Of a DNA stretch of 19,047 nucleotides, positions 1 to 7,636 are shown one piece after another. Position 1 is the first letter of the stretch, and every line of letters begins with the position of its first letter. Location of the stretch: NCBI GenBank assembly GCA_035763625.1, contig DASUAS010000450.1, positions 1 through 19,047 of the forward strand, in the 5' to 3' direction. Position numbers and translations under genes: made by a program. Under the pieces are notes generated by a model that saw nothing but the letters and a program-made list of their open reading frames with translations, was not told the origin of the DNA and searched no databases. The DNA is from DASUAS01 sp035763625 (GTDB lineage: Bacteria; Actinomycetota; Acidimicrobiia; IMCC26256; DASPTH01).

Positions 1-656
1 AACGCCATGTCGAGCAGCAGGTAGTCGGTGGCGTACGCGAGCAGCACCGCGTGGAGCAGCGGGTCGTCGCCGACCGCGCGGGGGAGACGCATCCAGTGCG
101 CGCGGGAGCCGGTCGCGGTCGGCCCGCCCGCAAACGTCGGTGCTTCACCGATGCGGAGATCGAGCGGCGGCGGATGGTCGACCCACGCGGCGCGCTGGCT
201 CACGAGCGATGGCGGCAGCTCGTCGAACCACTCCTGCAGGCGCGGCACGTCCTGCGGCGCCGGCGCCCCGGGTGGGTCGTGGGCGAGCTCGGGCTCGGCC
301 GGGTTGTCGTGGAACGACGCCAGCGCGACCAGCAGGGTGCGGTCGCCCTGGTTCACACAGGCGCGGCGCGTGGTCATCGACCGGCCATCGCGCACACGCT
401 CGACGGACACCTCGACCGCGTGGTCGGCGACCCCGGCCTGCACGAAGTACGCGTGCAACGAGTGCGCGGCCTTGCCGTCGACGGTGGCGCCGGCCGCGAG
501 GAGCGCCTGGGCGACGGTCTGGCCACCGAACACCCGGGTGAAGCGGTCGGGCTCCGGCGGTGCGAGGAAGTGGTCGTCGCCCACCGGCTCGAGGTCGAGC
601 GCGCGGAGCAGGCCGTCGAGCGAGGCGAGGATCCGGTCGTCGAGCGGCGAGCGCAC
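1..656 (-). CDS. tesB: Acyl-CoA thioesterase II (TesB-like), 3' end outside window
   Basis: Partial gene, reading leftwards off the window; about 218 codons are present, against roughly 285-290 for the family. It should hydrolyse medium/long acyl-CoA to free acid and CoA in the cytosol. The N-terminal hotdog domain shows the family signature RVFGGQTVAQAL, then SLHAYFVQAG and RDGRSMTTRR. After a Pro-rich linker the second hotdog domain begins, with ATDYLLLD near the window edge. The Asp in ATD matches the TesB catalytic aspartate region. I chose the GTG at 656-654 because the conserved protein (RSPLDDRIL) starts there. The frame stays open upstream, so a slightly longer start is possible. It is divergent from the epimerase operon, with 97 bp between them and no convincing promoter. 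The family assignment is confident; acyl-chain preference cannot be read. Confidence 0.88.
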   Translation of the reverse strand, partial: MRSPLDDRILASLDGLLRALDLEPVGDDHFLAPPEPDRFTRVFGGQTVAQALLAAGATVDGKAAHSLHAYFVQAGVADHAVEVSVERVRDGRSMTTRRACVNQGDRTLLVALASFHDNPAEPELAHDPPGAPAPQDVPRLQEWFDELPPSLVSQRAAWVDHPPPLDLRIGEAPTFAGGPTATGSRAHWMRLPRAVGDDPLLHAVLLAYATDYLLLDMA

Positions 657-753
657 GGCCGCATGGCTACCACGCGCCCGGCGTGGGGTCGGTACGCTCG
701 CCCACGGTCCGCCGGTGAAGAAGGACGAACGAAGCAGGAAGAAGGGGGAGTGC

Positions 754-1671
754 GTGCTGGGTGGCGAGAAGATCCTGATCACCGGACCCGCCGGCCGCAT
801 CGCCTACGGCCTGGCCCGGTCGCTCGTCCCCGACAACGAGGTGTGGGGGATCGCCCGGTTCAGCGACCCGTCGACGCGCGAGAAGGTCGAGGCGTTGGGG
901 GTCACCACACGGACGCTCGATCTCGCCGATGGCGACTTCGGCGACCTGCCCACCGACTTCACCTACCTGCTGCACCTGGTCGCCGACTTCAGCGCCGACG
1001 ACTACGACCGTGCGCTGCGCGTCAACGCCGAGGGCACGGGCTTCGTGCTCGAGCACTGCCGCCACGCCAAGGCGGCGCTGGTGATGTCGACGGTGACCGT
1101 CTACAAGCCGCACCGCGATCCCTGGCACGCGTTCCGCGAGGACGATCCGCTCGGCGACGCGATGGCACCGCCGTCGGCGCCGTACTCCGTCAGCAAGATC
1201 GCCGAGGAAGGTGTCGCGCGGTACTGCGCGCGTTCGTTCGATCTTCCGACGACCATCGCCCGCATGGGCGCGGCGTACAGCGACCAGAGCGGACTGCCGG
1301 TCTGGCACCTCGATGCCATCGCAGCCGGGGAGCCGGTGCACACGCGGTGGGACCCGATGACCTACAGCCCCATCCACGACGACGACATCTGCGCGCACCT
1401 CGAGCCCTTGCTCGACGTGGCGAGCGTGCCGGCCACGATCGTGAACTGGGCCGGCGACGAGCCGGTGAGCGTGCAGGAGTACTCGGCGTTCTTCGGTGCA
1501 CTGCTGGGCGTCGAGCCGCAGGTGGTCGTCACCGAGATCCCGGGCGCGTCGTGCGGCTCGATCGCCGACCACACGAAGCGCAGCGCGATCACCGGGCCGT
1601 GCCGGGTCGGCTGGCGCGAGGGCTTCCGGCGGGTGGCGGAGCACTTCTACCCCGATCGGGTGCGGACCTGA
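754..1671 (+). CDS. NAD(P)-dependent epimerase/extended SDR family protein
   Basis: 305-residue Rossmann-fold enzyme, predicted to act on a sugar, steroid or other carbonyl/alcohol with NAD(P). The N-terminus shows ITGPAGRIA (residues 9-17), a variant of the extended-SDR GxxGxxG nucleotide motif. The catalytic set is S112/T113 (MSTVTVY) and Y144-x3-K148 (YSVSK). The C-terminal part (MTYSPIHDDDI, then a winged substrate region) is typical of the Epimerase family. The frame is open far upstream, but homology begins at GTG 754, which follows a purine-rich RBS (AGGGGGAG, 743-750). The stop at 1671 lies 1 nt before the next start, so it is the first gene of a three-gene operon with a sulfotransferase and a DUF1214-like protein. 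The substrate is unknown; its partners hint at a hydroxylated lipid or steroid. The third position of the dinucleotide motif is Ala rather than Gly, which is tolerated in this superfamily. Confidence 0.83.
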   Translation: MLGGEKILITGPAGRIAYGLARSLVPDNEVWGIARFSDPSTREKVEALGVTTRTLDLADGDFGDLPTDFTYLLHLVADFSADDYDRALRVNAEGTGFVLEHCRHAKAALVMSTVTVYKPHRDPWHAFREDDPLGDAMAPPSAPYSVSKIAEEGVARYCARSFDLPTTIARMGAAYSDQSGLPVWHLDAIAAGEPVHTRWDPMTYSPIHDDDICAHLEPLLDVASVPATIVNWAGDEPVSVQEYSAFFGALLGVEPQVVVTEIPGASCGSIADHTKRSAITGPCRVGWREGFRRVAEHFYPDRVRT

Positions 1672-1672
1672 C

Positions 1673-2821
1673 GTGGCGCACTACCCCGACGTCGACACGC
1701 TCCTCGCGGAGGCCAGCGAATCGAGGGGGCTCGACGACTTCGGCCCCGGCGACTTCCGCGACGGCCTCGGGGTGCTGCTCGAGAGCTACGAGCGCGACAC
1801 CGACCTCACCGCCGCGGCGCGCGCGGGCGTCATCGACGACTTCCGCCGGCGCCTGACCAACCGGCTGGAGGTGGAGGCCTGGTACGCGGACCATCCCGAG
1901 ATCGACGCCCTCCCGGTGCTCGGCCCCGTCGACATCAACGGCCTGCCGCGCACGGGCACCACCGCGCTCGCCAACATGCTGTCGCTCGACCCGCAGTTCC
2001 GCAGCCTGCGGCAGTGGGAACAGGTGCAACCGTGCCCGCCGCCGACGCTCGAGGGCGAGGCGACCGACGAGCGTCGCCTGCAGCTCCAGCGCGAGAACGA
2101 CGCGCTTCCCGCCGAGCTCAAGGCGATGCACCTGTACGAGGTCGACGCATCGGTCGAGGACACGTGGTTGCTCGGCATGGCGTACCACGGGCAGCAGTAC
2201 ACCGTGCCGGTGTACGGCTACCACGCGTGGTGGCGCACTGCCGACGCGCGACCGGCGTACGAGTACCACCGGCGGGTGGTGAAGCTGCTCGCGTCGCGCC
2301 GTCCGCCGCACCTCTGGTTGTTCAAGGCGCCGCACCACAACTTCCACCTCGAGGCGATCCTGGCCGCCTACCCGGACACGCGCTTCGTGATGACGCATCG
2401 CGACCCGGTGAAGGCGGTGCCCTCGTGGGCGAGCCTGGTGTCGGCGATCTTCCCGGAGACCGCGACCGACCTCGACCTGCACCGGCTCGGGCGCGAGGTG
2501 TCGAACCACCTCCGCGTCGGCGTCGAGCAGGCGATCGCGGCGCGAACGCGGATCGGCGAGGACCGCTTCCACGACGTCCACCACCGCGACTTCGTCGCCG
2601 ATCCGATGGGCGTGGTGCGGCGCGTCTACGACTTCCTGGGCTACGAGCTCACCCCGACCGTCGAGCAGACGATCGCCGACTGGACGGTCGAGAACCGCTC
2701 CGGGGCCAAGGGCTCGCACCACTACACCGCAGAGCAGTTCGGCCTCACCGACGCGCAGCTCCGCGACGACTACCGCTTCTACACCGACCACTTCGACGTC
2801 AGCACCGAGGGGACACCATGA
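1673..2821 (+). CDS. PAPS-dependent sulfotransferase family protein
   Basis: 382-residue member of the Sulfotransfer_3 type, expected to move a sulfuryl group from 3'-phosphoadenylyl sulfate to a hydroxyl. The 5'-phosphosulfate loop is NGLPRTGTT (residues 89-97). The 3'-phosphate motif is THRDPVKAVPSW (241-252) with the conserved Arg and Ser. The C-terminal segment (VYDFLGYELT, then a helical tail to TDHFDV) is characteristic of the bacterial family common in mycobacteria and related actinobacteria. The start is GTG 1673, two bases after the epimerase stop, with only a weak RBS, which suggests translational coupling. Its stop overlaps the next ATG by 4 bp (ATGA at 2818-2821). Family assignment is firm. 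The acceptor is unknown, and some family members of this type may not be true sulfotransferases. Confidence 0.87.
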   Translation: MAHYPDVDTLLAEASESRGLDDFGPGDFRDGLGVLLESYERDTDLTAAARAGVIDDFRRRLTNRLEVEAWYADHPEIDALPVLGPVDINGLPRTGTTALANMLSLDPQFRSLRQWEQVQPCPPPTLEGEATDERRLQLQRENDALPAELKAMHLYEVDASVEDTWLLGMAYHGQQYTVPVYGYHAWWRTADARPAYEYHRRVVKLLASRRPPHLWLFKAPHHNFHLEAILAAYPDTRFVMTHRDPVKAVPSWASLVSAIFPETATDLDLHRLGREVSNHLRVGVEQAIAARTRIGEDRFHDVHHRDFVADPMGVVRRVYDFLGYELTPTVEQTIADWTVENRSGAKGSHHYTAEQFGLTDAQLRDDYRFYTDHFDVSTEGTP

Positions 2822-4014
2822 CCGAGGCACTGCCCACGTGGGCCGACCAGATGCGAGCGCTCGAGCACGTCGGCGACAACCTCGTCGAGGCGTGGAGGCC
2901 CGACGGCGCCACCCCCGCCGAGGTGCAGGACATGTACAAGCTCGCACTGTCGATCCTGGCCGAGGGCTACCTCTGCCGGGTCTACACCGACGCGCGCCGG
3001 CCGGTGTTCATGCCGCTGTGGAACTACGCGATCAACCAGGGTGGTCCCAACCCCGACTACGTCTATTCGACGGTCGAGATCGACCCGCAGGGCGTGTACG
3101 AGATCTCGGGGTTCCGCGGCACGTCGCGCTTCGTCGAGCTCCAGCAGCAGGCGTACGACATGATGAGCCCGGCGCTCCTGCAGGGCCGGGGCGGTACGTC
3201 GCTCCCCGACGCGCACGACCTCGACACCCTCACGCTCGGCCCCGACGGCCGCTTCCGCGTGATCCTCAGCGGTGAACGGCCCGACGGCCACACCGGCGAC
3301 TGGTGGCGCCTCGACCCGAACACGGTGCGCATCCTCGTGCGACGGTGCTCGTGCGACTGGACCAACGAAGTCGACGCCCGCATCGCGATCGATCGCCTCG
3401 ACGACGACGGCGCCGACATGACGCCCGAGGAGACTGCCCGCCGGTTCTCCGACCTGGCCGAGTGGATCGAGGGCACCATCCGGTTCGACATGGGCCTGGT
3501 CCGCTACTACCGCGAGCACCACGGCGTGAACACGTTCCTGCGCTCCACCAAGATCGACGAGATGGGCGGCCTCCCGAGACAGGCGTACTACGACGGCATC
3601 CACGAGCTCGACGACGACGAGGCCCTGATCCTGGAGACGCCCCTCCCGTCGGAGGTCCGGTACTGGCAGGCGTTGGTGGCCGACGACCGCTTCGCGACGG
3701 TCGACTGGGTGAACCGGCAGTCGAGCCTCAACGACGCGCAGGCCCATCTCGACGCCGACGGCTGGTTCCGGGCCGTCATCTCGCACGAAGACCCGGGCGT
3801 GCCGAACTGGCTCGACAAGGCCGACTTCCCGTGGGGCGTCATCCAGATGCGCTTCTTCGTGGCGAACGAGTACCCCGAGCCGACGATCAAGAAGGTGAAG
3901 GTCGCCGACGTGCGCGCGCACCTGCCTGCGGACACACCGGTCGTCACGCCCGACGAGCGGCGCGAGCAGCTGCGGGCGCGCCGCGAAGGCGCGCAGCTCC
4001 GACGCCTCTGGTGA
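2818..4014 (+). CDS. DUF1214-like protein
   Basis: 398-residue soluble protein with no signal peptide or membrane segment. The C-terminal third (about 270-355) carries the pattern I associate with DUF1214: RYWQALVADDRFATVDWVNR at 281-300, then QSSLNDAQAHLD, then ISHEDPGVPNWLD and VIQMRFF. The N-terminal half (for example NPDYVYSTVEID at 78-89) resembles the actinobacterial version of this family. Biochemical function is unknown. The ATG overlaps the sulfotransferase stop by 4 bp, so synthesis is almost certainly coupled. In my recollection, sulfotransferase plus DUF1214 pairs recur in actinobacteria, suggesting the two act on the same metabolite. It is the last gene of its operon and ends 16 bp from a convergent gene. 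The domain name is from memory and not from a search. Confidence 0.72.
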   Translation: MTEALPTWADQMRALEHVGDNLVEAWRPDGATPAEVQDMYKLALSILAEGYLCRVYTDARRPVFMPLWNYAINQGGPNPDYVYSTVEIDPQGVYEISGFRGTSRFVELQQQAYDMMSPALLQGRGGTSLPDAHDLDTLTLGPDGRFRVILSGERPDGHTGDWWRLDPNTVRILVRRCSCDWTNEVDARIAIDRLDDDGADMTPEETARRFSDLAEWIEGTIRFDMGLVRYYREHHGVNTFLRSTKIDEMGGLPRQAYYDGIHELDDDEALILETPLPSEVRYWQALVADDRFATVDWVNRQSSLNDAQAHLDADGWFRAVISHEDPGVPNWLDKADFPWGVIQMRFFVANEYPEPTIKKVKVADVRAHLPADTPVVTPDERREQLRARREGAQLRRLW

Positions 4015-4030
4015 CCGCCGGCGCCGCCAG

Positions 4031-4867
4031 TCAGGTGCCCTGGCACATCCCCCTCGAATCGGTGGTGTAGGTGCCGTCGGCGCAGCGCAGGTTGGGGTTC
4101 TCGTGCGAGAACACCCCCTGCGGGCTCTCCCACGACGGCACGACCCACGCGTGCACCATCCATCCGGTGATCGACATGAAGAACCCGCCGGCCTGGTTGC
4201 ACTGCTCCCTGGTGACGTCGGCATCGGCCGGGAACGGCACGTCGATCCCGGCGGCGCTGAACTTGGTGCACACGCTGCTGTGCCGGTGCCAGTGGTCGTT
4301 CGGGCCGGCGAAGCCCTCGGGGGCGGTGGCGCTGCCGATCGAGTAGTACATCAGCCCCACGACGCGCGACGTCGGGCTGGTGCCGTCGTAGATCAGCGAC
4401 TGCGCGGCGTTCGGATCGAACGGTCCGCTGCCGGTCATCGGGCCGCCGATGTAGTGCGCGCCGCTGCCGGGCGCGAAGCCGCCCGCCAACCGGTAGCCCG
4501 CGGCGAGGGCGTCGGCGACGGTGGGATATGCGAGCGCGTGTTGGCGCGCCACGGTGAGCTGGTCCGCGAGGAGGGTGCGGGTCGCGGCGTCGAGTGGCTG
4601 GTCGGGTTCGCCCTCCGCGGCGACGTCCTGGGCCTTGACGCCGTGGATGTGCTGACCGTTCAGATCGGTCACGCCCGCGCTCGGAGCCGTCGCGTCGTTC
4701 GCGGTGCCGGACGGCGTGGCTGCGACCGGTGGCGCAGCCGCGACCGACGACGTCGGCGCGGAGTCGGTGAGCATCACCAGCGCCGCCCCGACCACGAAGC
4801 CGAACCCGAGGACCGCGATCCAGCGGGCGGGACTGGCCCGGCGCGGTCGCGTGCGTGCAGTCCCCAT
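4031..4867 (-). CDS. Membrane-anchored His/Cys-rich protein of unknown function
   Basis: 278 residues. A basic N-terminus precedes one hydrophobic segment (WIAVLGFGFVVGAALVML, about 16-33), so it is probably a single-pass anchored or exported protein. An Ala/Thr/Pro-rich linker runs to about 65. The folded part holds clustered conserved-looking histidines: GQHIHG (71-76), GAHYIGGPM (137-144), DHWHRHSSVC (191-200), GWMVHAW (235-241) and GVFSHENPNL (251-260). There are four cysteines at 200, 223, 262 and 275. That spacing suggests a metal site and one or two disulfides outside the membrane. I recall similar proteins in actinobacteria but know no function. The start ATG 4867 follows GGGGGGA at a good distance; a longer frame from a GTG at 4903 is less likely. 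It lies 45 bp downstream of the serine-hydrolase gene on the same strand and may be co-transcribed. Confidence 0.75.
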   Translation of the reverse strand: MGTARTRPRRASPARWIAVLGFGFVVGAALVMLTDSAPTSSVAAAPPVAATPSGTANDATAPSAGVTDLNGQHIHGVKAQDVAAEGEPDQPLDAATRTLLADQLTVARQHALAYPTVADALAAGYRLAGGFAPGSGAHYIGGPMTGSGPFDPNAAQSLIYDGTSPTSRVVGLMYYSIGSATAPEGFAGPNDHWHRHSSVCTKFSAAGIDVPFPADADVTREQCNQAGGFFMSITGWMVHAWVVPSWESPQGVFSHENPNLRCADGTYTTDSRGMCQGT

Positions 4868-4912
4868 GACGATTCCCCCCGGTCTCGTCGGTGCCGCGGA
4901 CACGGTACCTGG

Positions 4913-6046
4913 TCAGCCGTCGACGACCGCGCGTGCGGCAACTTCGACCCGTTGCGACGCGGGCACCGCGAGCGTCGCGCCTCGCTCGTCCTGCACGCCG
5001 ATGACACCCCAGGTCCGGCTGGTGAGGTCGATCCACGGGTACAGCCCCTTGCCGCCGTTGCCGCTGACGACCTGCGTCGCGCCGTCCGCACCCACCACGT
5101 CGGGCCAGCAGCCGAGCCCGTAGCGTGGGATCCCGGTGATGCCGACCGAGTAGTCGTGGGTGGTGTCGTAGCTCGCCACCTGGTTCCGCAGCATCTCGTC
5201 GACCGCGCCGGTCGACAGCACGCGGGCGGCGCCCGCGGTCCCGCCATGGAGCAGCATGGCCACGAACTTCCCGTAGTCGTCGACCGTGGTGGACGCGCCG
5301 AACGCCGGGTTCGGGGCGTCGGGCGCGCCCGGCCACGTGGTCGACGTCATCCCGAGCGGGCCGGTCAGCCGCTGCTGGACCACCGACGCGAAGTCGGCGC
5401 CGCCGAGCGCCTCGACGAGGCGCCCGGCCACGAGGAACGGCGAGTTGCCGTAGGAGAACTGCGTCCCCGCGGCGAACTCGCGCGGCGACCCGGCGAGGGT
5501 CTGCACGCACGCGTCGAGGCTGACGCCGCCGTTCTGACACGGGTTGTCGTGCACGCCTGACGTGTGGTCGAGGAGCATGCGGGGGGTGATCGGGGGCACG
5601 GAGCCGGCGAACTCGGGCAGCCACCGGGCGATGTCGTCGTCGAGGCCGATCGCGTGCTGGTCCACGAACGTCATGAACGTCGCTGCGGTGAGCCACTTGG
5701 TGCTCGACGCCACGTCGAGCGGCGTCGACCCGGTCACGTTCCCGACGCCGTGTTCGTGGATCACCGCCCCGTCGTCGTCGGCGATGCGCAGGAACCCGCC
5801 GGCGGCGCCGGCGTCGGCGACGCGCTGGTCGAGCGCACCGTCGACCGCGTCGAACGCGCCCGGCGCATAGCTCCGCGGCACCGTGGGAGGCACGGTGGCC
5901 GGTGCGGTGGGCGGCGTGGTGGTCGCGCGCGGACGGGACGTCGAGGGCACCGGTGCCGCACGTGTCCCTTCGCCGGAGCCGCTGCACCCGGTCAGCGCCA
6001 TCACGACGACGGCGACCGCGACGACGACGTGCCCGCGTCGGACCAT
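4913..6046 (-). CDS. Serine hydrolase lipoprotein (beta-lactamase/class C PBP fold)
   Basis: 377 residues. The N-terminus is a lipoprotein signal with lipobox LTGC (18-21), followed by a Thr/Pro-rich tether to about 60, so the enzyme should sit outside the cytoplasmic membrane. The catalytic fold shows SSTK (114-117, SxxK nucleophile and general base), LLDHTSGV (158-165) and the YGN triad (199-201), as in the Beta-lactamase family of esterases and D,D-peptidases. Instead of the usual HxG or KTG third motif there is VVSGNGGKG (326-334), so substrate recognition may differ. Cysteines at 170, 180 and 313 could form disulfides. ATG 6046 is 11 bp after the oxidoreductase stop, placing it in the same operon. 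The frame is open upstream through that gene, but the signal peptide fixes the start. Whether it is an esterase, peptidase or lactamase cannot be decided; a clinical-type lactamase is unlikely. Confidence 0.85.
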   Translation of the reverse strand: MVRRGHVVVAVAVVVMALTGCSGSGEGTRAAPVPSTSRPRATTTPPTAPATVPPTVPRSYAPGAFDAVDGALDQRVADAGAAGGFLRIADDDGAVIHEHGVGNVTGSTPLDVASSTKWLTAATFMTFVDQHAIGLDDDIARWLPEFAGSVPPITPRMLLDHTSGVHDNPCQNGGVSLDACVQTLAGSPREFAAGTQFSYGNSPFLVAGRLVEALGGADFASVVQQRLTGPLGMTSTTWPGAPDAPNPAFGASTTVDDYGKFVAMLLHGGTAGAARVLSTGAVDEMLRNQVASYDTTHDYSVGITGIPRYGLGCWPDVVGADGATQVVSGNGGKGLYPWIDLTSRTWGVIGVQDERGATLAVPASQRVEVAARAVVDG

Positions 6047-6057
6047 GGCCAGGTCGA

Positions 6058-7041
6058 CTACGTCCCGCGTGGCCGCATCCCGGCCGCGAGGTAGATCGCA
6101 TCGAGGACGCGCATGTTCGCGATCGAATCGGCGGGCGGCGTGAGCGTCGGTGTGCCGCGCAGGACCGCGGCGGTGAACGCGTCGAGCTGACACTCGTACG
6201 TCGGGCGCCGCGAGAAGCGCTCGCTCCGCTTCACCCCGTCGACCGTGACGCGCATGCGGTGCCAGACCTGCGGGTTGGTCGGGTTGATCACGTGCAGCTC
6301 GCCCCGGGAGCCGCGCACGCGCACGTACGTCTTCAGCACGTCCTTCGACCACATCGAGCACGTGATCCGTCCGGTGTGCCCACTCGGGAACGCGAGCTCG
6401 GCGGTCATGGCGCGGTCGATGTCGGGGGTGCGGAGCTTCGCGACCGCGGAGCGGACCGTCGGCTCTTCGAGCCCGAGCAGCCGTGTGAGGTGGACGGTGT
6501 AGCTGCCGACGTCCATGGTGGCGCCGCCGCCGAGCCCGTACTGGTAGCGGATGTCGGAGAACTTCGGCAGCGGGAAGCACAGCGCGGCTTCGACGTGCTC
6601 GAGCGTGCCGAGCTCGCCCCCTTCGGCCAGGTCGCGCATGCGTTGGGCCAGTGGGTGGTAGCGGTAGTGGAACGCCTCCATCACCACGAGGCCGGTGCGG
6701 TCGGCGACCACGGCCACCTGCTCCGCCTCGGCGGCGTTGCTCGTGAACGGCTTCTCGCAGAGGACGTGCTTCCCGGCTTCCAGCGCAGCGATGGTCCACT
6801 CCGCGTGGAGCCCGTTGGGGAGCGGGTTGTACACCGCCTCGATGTCGGGATCGGCGAGGAGCGCGGCGTAGGTGTCGAAGACGCGCGGGACGTCGTGCTT
6901 GGCGGCGAACGCGTCGGCGCGGGCGCGGTCGCGAGCGGCCACCCCGACGACCTCGGCGTCAGGCGAGTTGCGGGCGGGCTTGACGACGGCGGCGGGCGTG
7001 ATGCGCGCCGCGCCGAGGACACCGATGCGGACCGGGCTCAT
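6058..7041 (-). CDS. Gfo/Idh/MocA family oxidoreductase
   Basis: 327 residues, a normal length for the family. The NAD(P)-binding Rossmann domain begins at the N-terminus (RIGVLGAARITP, residues 5-16). The signature CEKPFTSN (95-102) contains the conserved E96-K97-P98. The C-terminal alpha/beta domain shows MEAFHYRYHP (121-130) and GGGATMDVGSYTVHL (171-185), including Asp and His at the positions used in catalysis. It should reduce or oxidise a hydroxyl/carbonyl of a sugar, inositol or dihydrodiol-like compound in the cytosol. The stop is TAG. The ATG at 7041 has no strong RBS, and the long open frame upstream is out of family. It is 29 bp after the PilZ gene and 11 bp before the serine-hydrolase gene, all in one direction. 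Substrate is unknown. Confidence 0.88.
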   Translation of the reverse strand: MSPVRIGVLGAARITPAAVVKPARNSPDAEVVGVAARDRARADAFAAKHDVPRVFDTYAALLADPDIEAVYNPLPNGLHAEWTIAALEAGKHVLCEKPFTSNAAEAEQVAVVADRTGLVVMEAFHYRYHPLAQRMRDLAEGGELGTLEHVEAALCFPLPKFSDIRYQYGLGGGATMDVGSYTVHLTRLLGLEEPTVRSAVAKLRTPDIDRAMTAELAFPSGHTGRITCSMWSKDVLKTYVRVRGSRGELHVINPTNPQVWHRMRVTVDGVKRSERFSRRPTYECQLDAFTAAVLRGTPTLTPPADSIANMRVLDAIYLAAGMRPRGT

Positions 7042-7070
7042 GCGCCGGCACTGTAGGGCGCGACCCTGGT

Positions 7071-7490
7071 TCAGGCCGGCTGCGTCGTAGGCGCCTTCAT
7101 GTCGCGCAGGAGGCGTAGCAGGAGGGCACGCTCGAGCGCGCCGACGTCGATGAACACGAGCCCGGCGCGCGGCTCGCTGTCGTCTGCCGACGCGTGGCGC
7201 ACCTCGCCCCGCACCTGGATGCTGGCGCGCTGGTCGGCGCCGAGCGGCAGGTCGAGCTCGACCCGGTCGCCGACGGACACGTCGCCACCGGTGACGTGGA
7301 TGCCCGCTCCATCCATCGAGAGATCGGTGAGCACGCACGGCTCGTAGTCGTCACCCGCGTAGTGCAGGTGCTCGCGTGCTTCGTCGACGATTCGGTAGCG
7401 GCCTTCCCAGCCGGCTTCCTGACGCTTTGCCTTGCGACGATCGCCGAAGCGCGGTTGCCCGTCCGCCTTTGGTGTACGACGTTTGAACAT
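7071..7490 (-). CDS. PilZ domain protein
   Basis: 139 residues, essentially one PilZ domain, the usual receptor for cyclic di-GMP. The two diagnostic elements are present: RRKAKR (18-23, giving RxxxR at R19/R23) and DLSMDGAGI (56-64, the (D/N)xSxxG motif). The rest (VSVGDRVELDLPLG, VRGEVRHAS, RAGLVFID) forms the expected beta-barrel strands. No output domain is attached, so it may work through a partner protein. The start ATG 7490 gives the best N-terminus; an in-frame ATG at about 7535 also exists, and neither has an ideal RBS. It lies downstream of the VOC gene, separated by 146 bp containing the strong palindrome at 7569-7627. It precedes the Gfo/Idh gene by 29 bp. Confidence 0.84.
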   Translation of the reverse strand: MFKRRTPKADGQPRFGDRRKAKRQEAGWEGRYRIVDEAREHLHYAGDDYEPCVLTDLSMDGAGIHVTGGDVSVGDRVELDLPLGADQRASIQVRGEVRHASADDSEPRAGLVFIDVGALERALLLRLLRDMKAPTTQPA

Positions 7491-7568
7491 GTCGGTGTGT
7501 CCGCCCTCACAGTGGTGCAGTGCCCAGCCCCGCATGATGCAATCGGCGTCGAGGCCGCGTGGGCTGAA

Positions 7569-7627
7569 GCCTGCGTGACGTCGGCCACGCGCGCGCGACG
7601 CGCACGCGTGACCGAGGTCACGCAGGC
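7569..7627. repeat. 59-nt near-perfect palindrome between VOC and PilZ genes
   Basis: Left arm 7569-7597 and right arm 7599-7627 around a single centre base at 7598. Reverse-complementing the right arm gives 26 of 29 matches. In RNA from the minus strand, two of the three mismatches become G-U pairs, leaving only one unpaired position. It starts 10 nt after the VOC stop codon in the direction of transcription. It could act as a transcription or mRNA-end hairpin, but no U-run follows. The tip (alternating CG) would be strained, so a cruciform or paired operator is another reading. Confidence 0.85.
7606..7623. promoter_or_regulatory. Candidate Crp/Fnr-like operator
   Basis: Inside the right arm of the palindrome is a perfect 18-bp dyad, GCGTGACCGAGGTCACGC. 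Its core GTGA-N6-TCAC equals the classical Crp-family half-site arrangement (GlxR/Crp in actinobacteria). An imperfect copy, GTGA-N6-CCAC, lies in the left arm (7573-7590), 33 bp away centre to centre, about three helical turns. Both are 90-130 bp upstream of the PilZ start. Binding is inference from the pattern alone. Confidence 0.35.
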
Positions 7628-7636
7628 CCAGGCCCG

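Noticed and set aside
28..753. Upstream extension of the epimerase frame
   Set aside because: It runs antisense through the thioesterase gene, and the Rossmann motif starts directly after GTG 754.
4890..4909. Short stem GGTGCCG / CGGTACC after the serine-hydrolase stop
   Set aside because: Seven base pairs with a mismatch on the transcribed strand and no T-run. Too weak to call a terminator.
3588..6101. An 837-codon open frame on the minus strand crossing three real genes
   Set aside because: It is low-complexity and Arg-rich, and it runs through the serine hydrolase and anchored-protein genes in the wrong frame.
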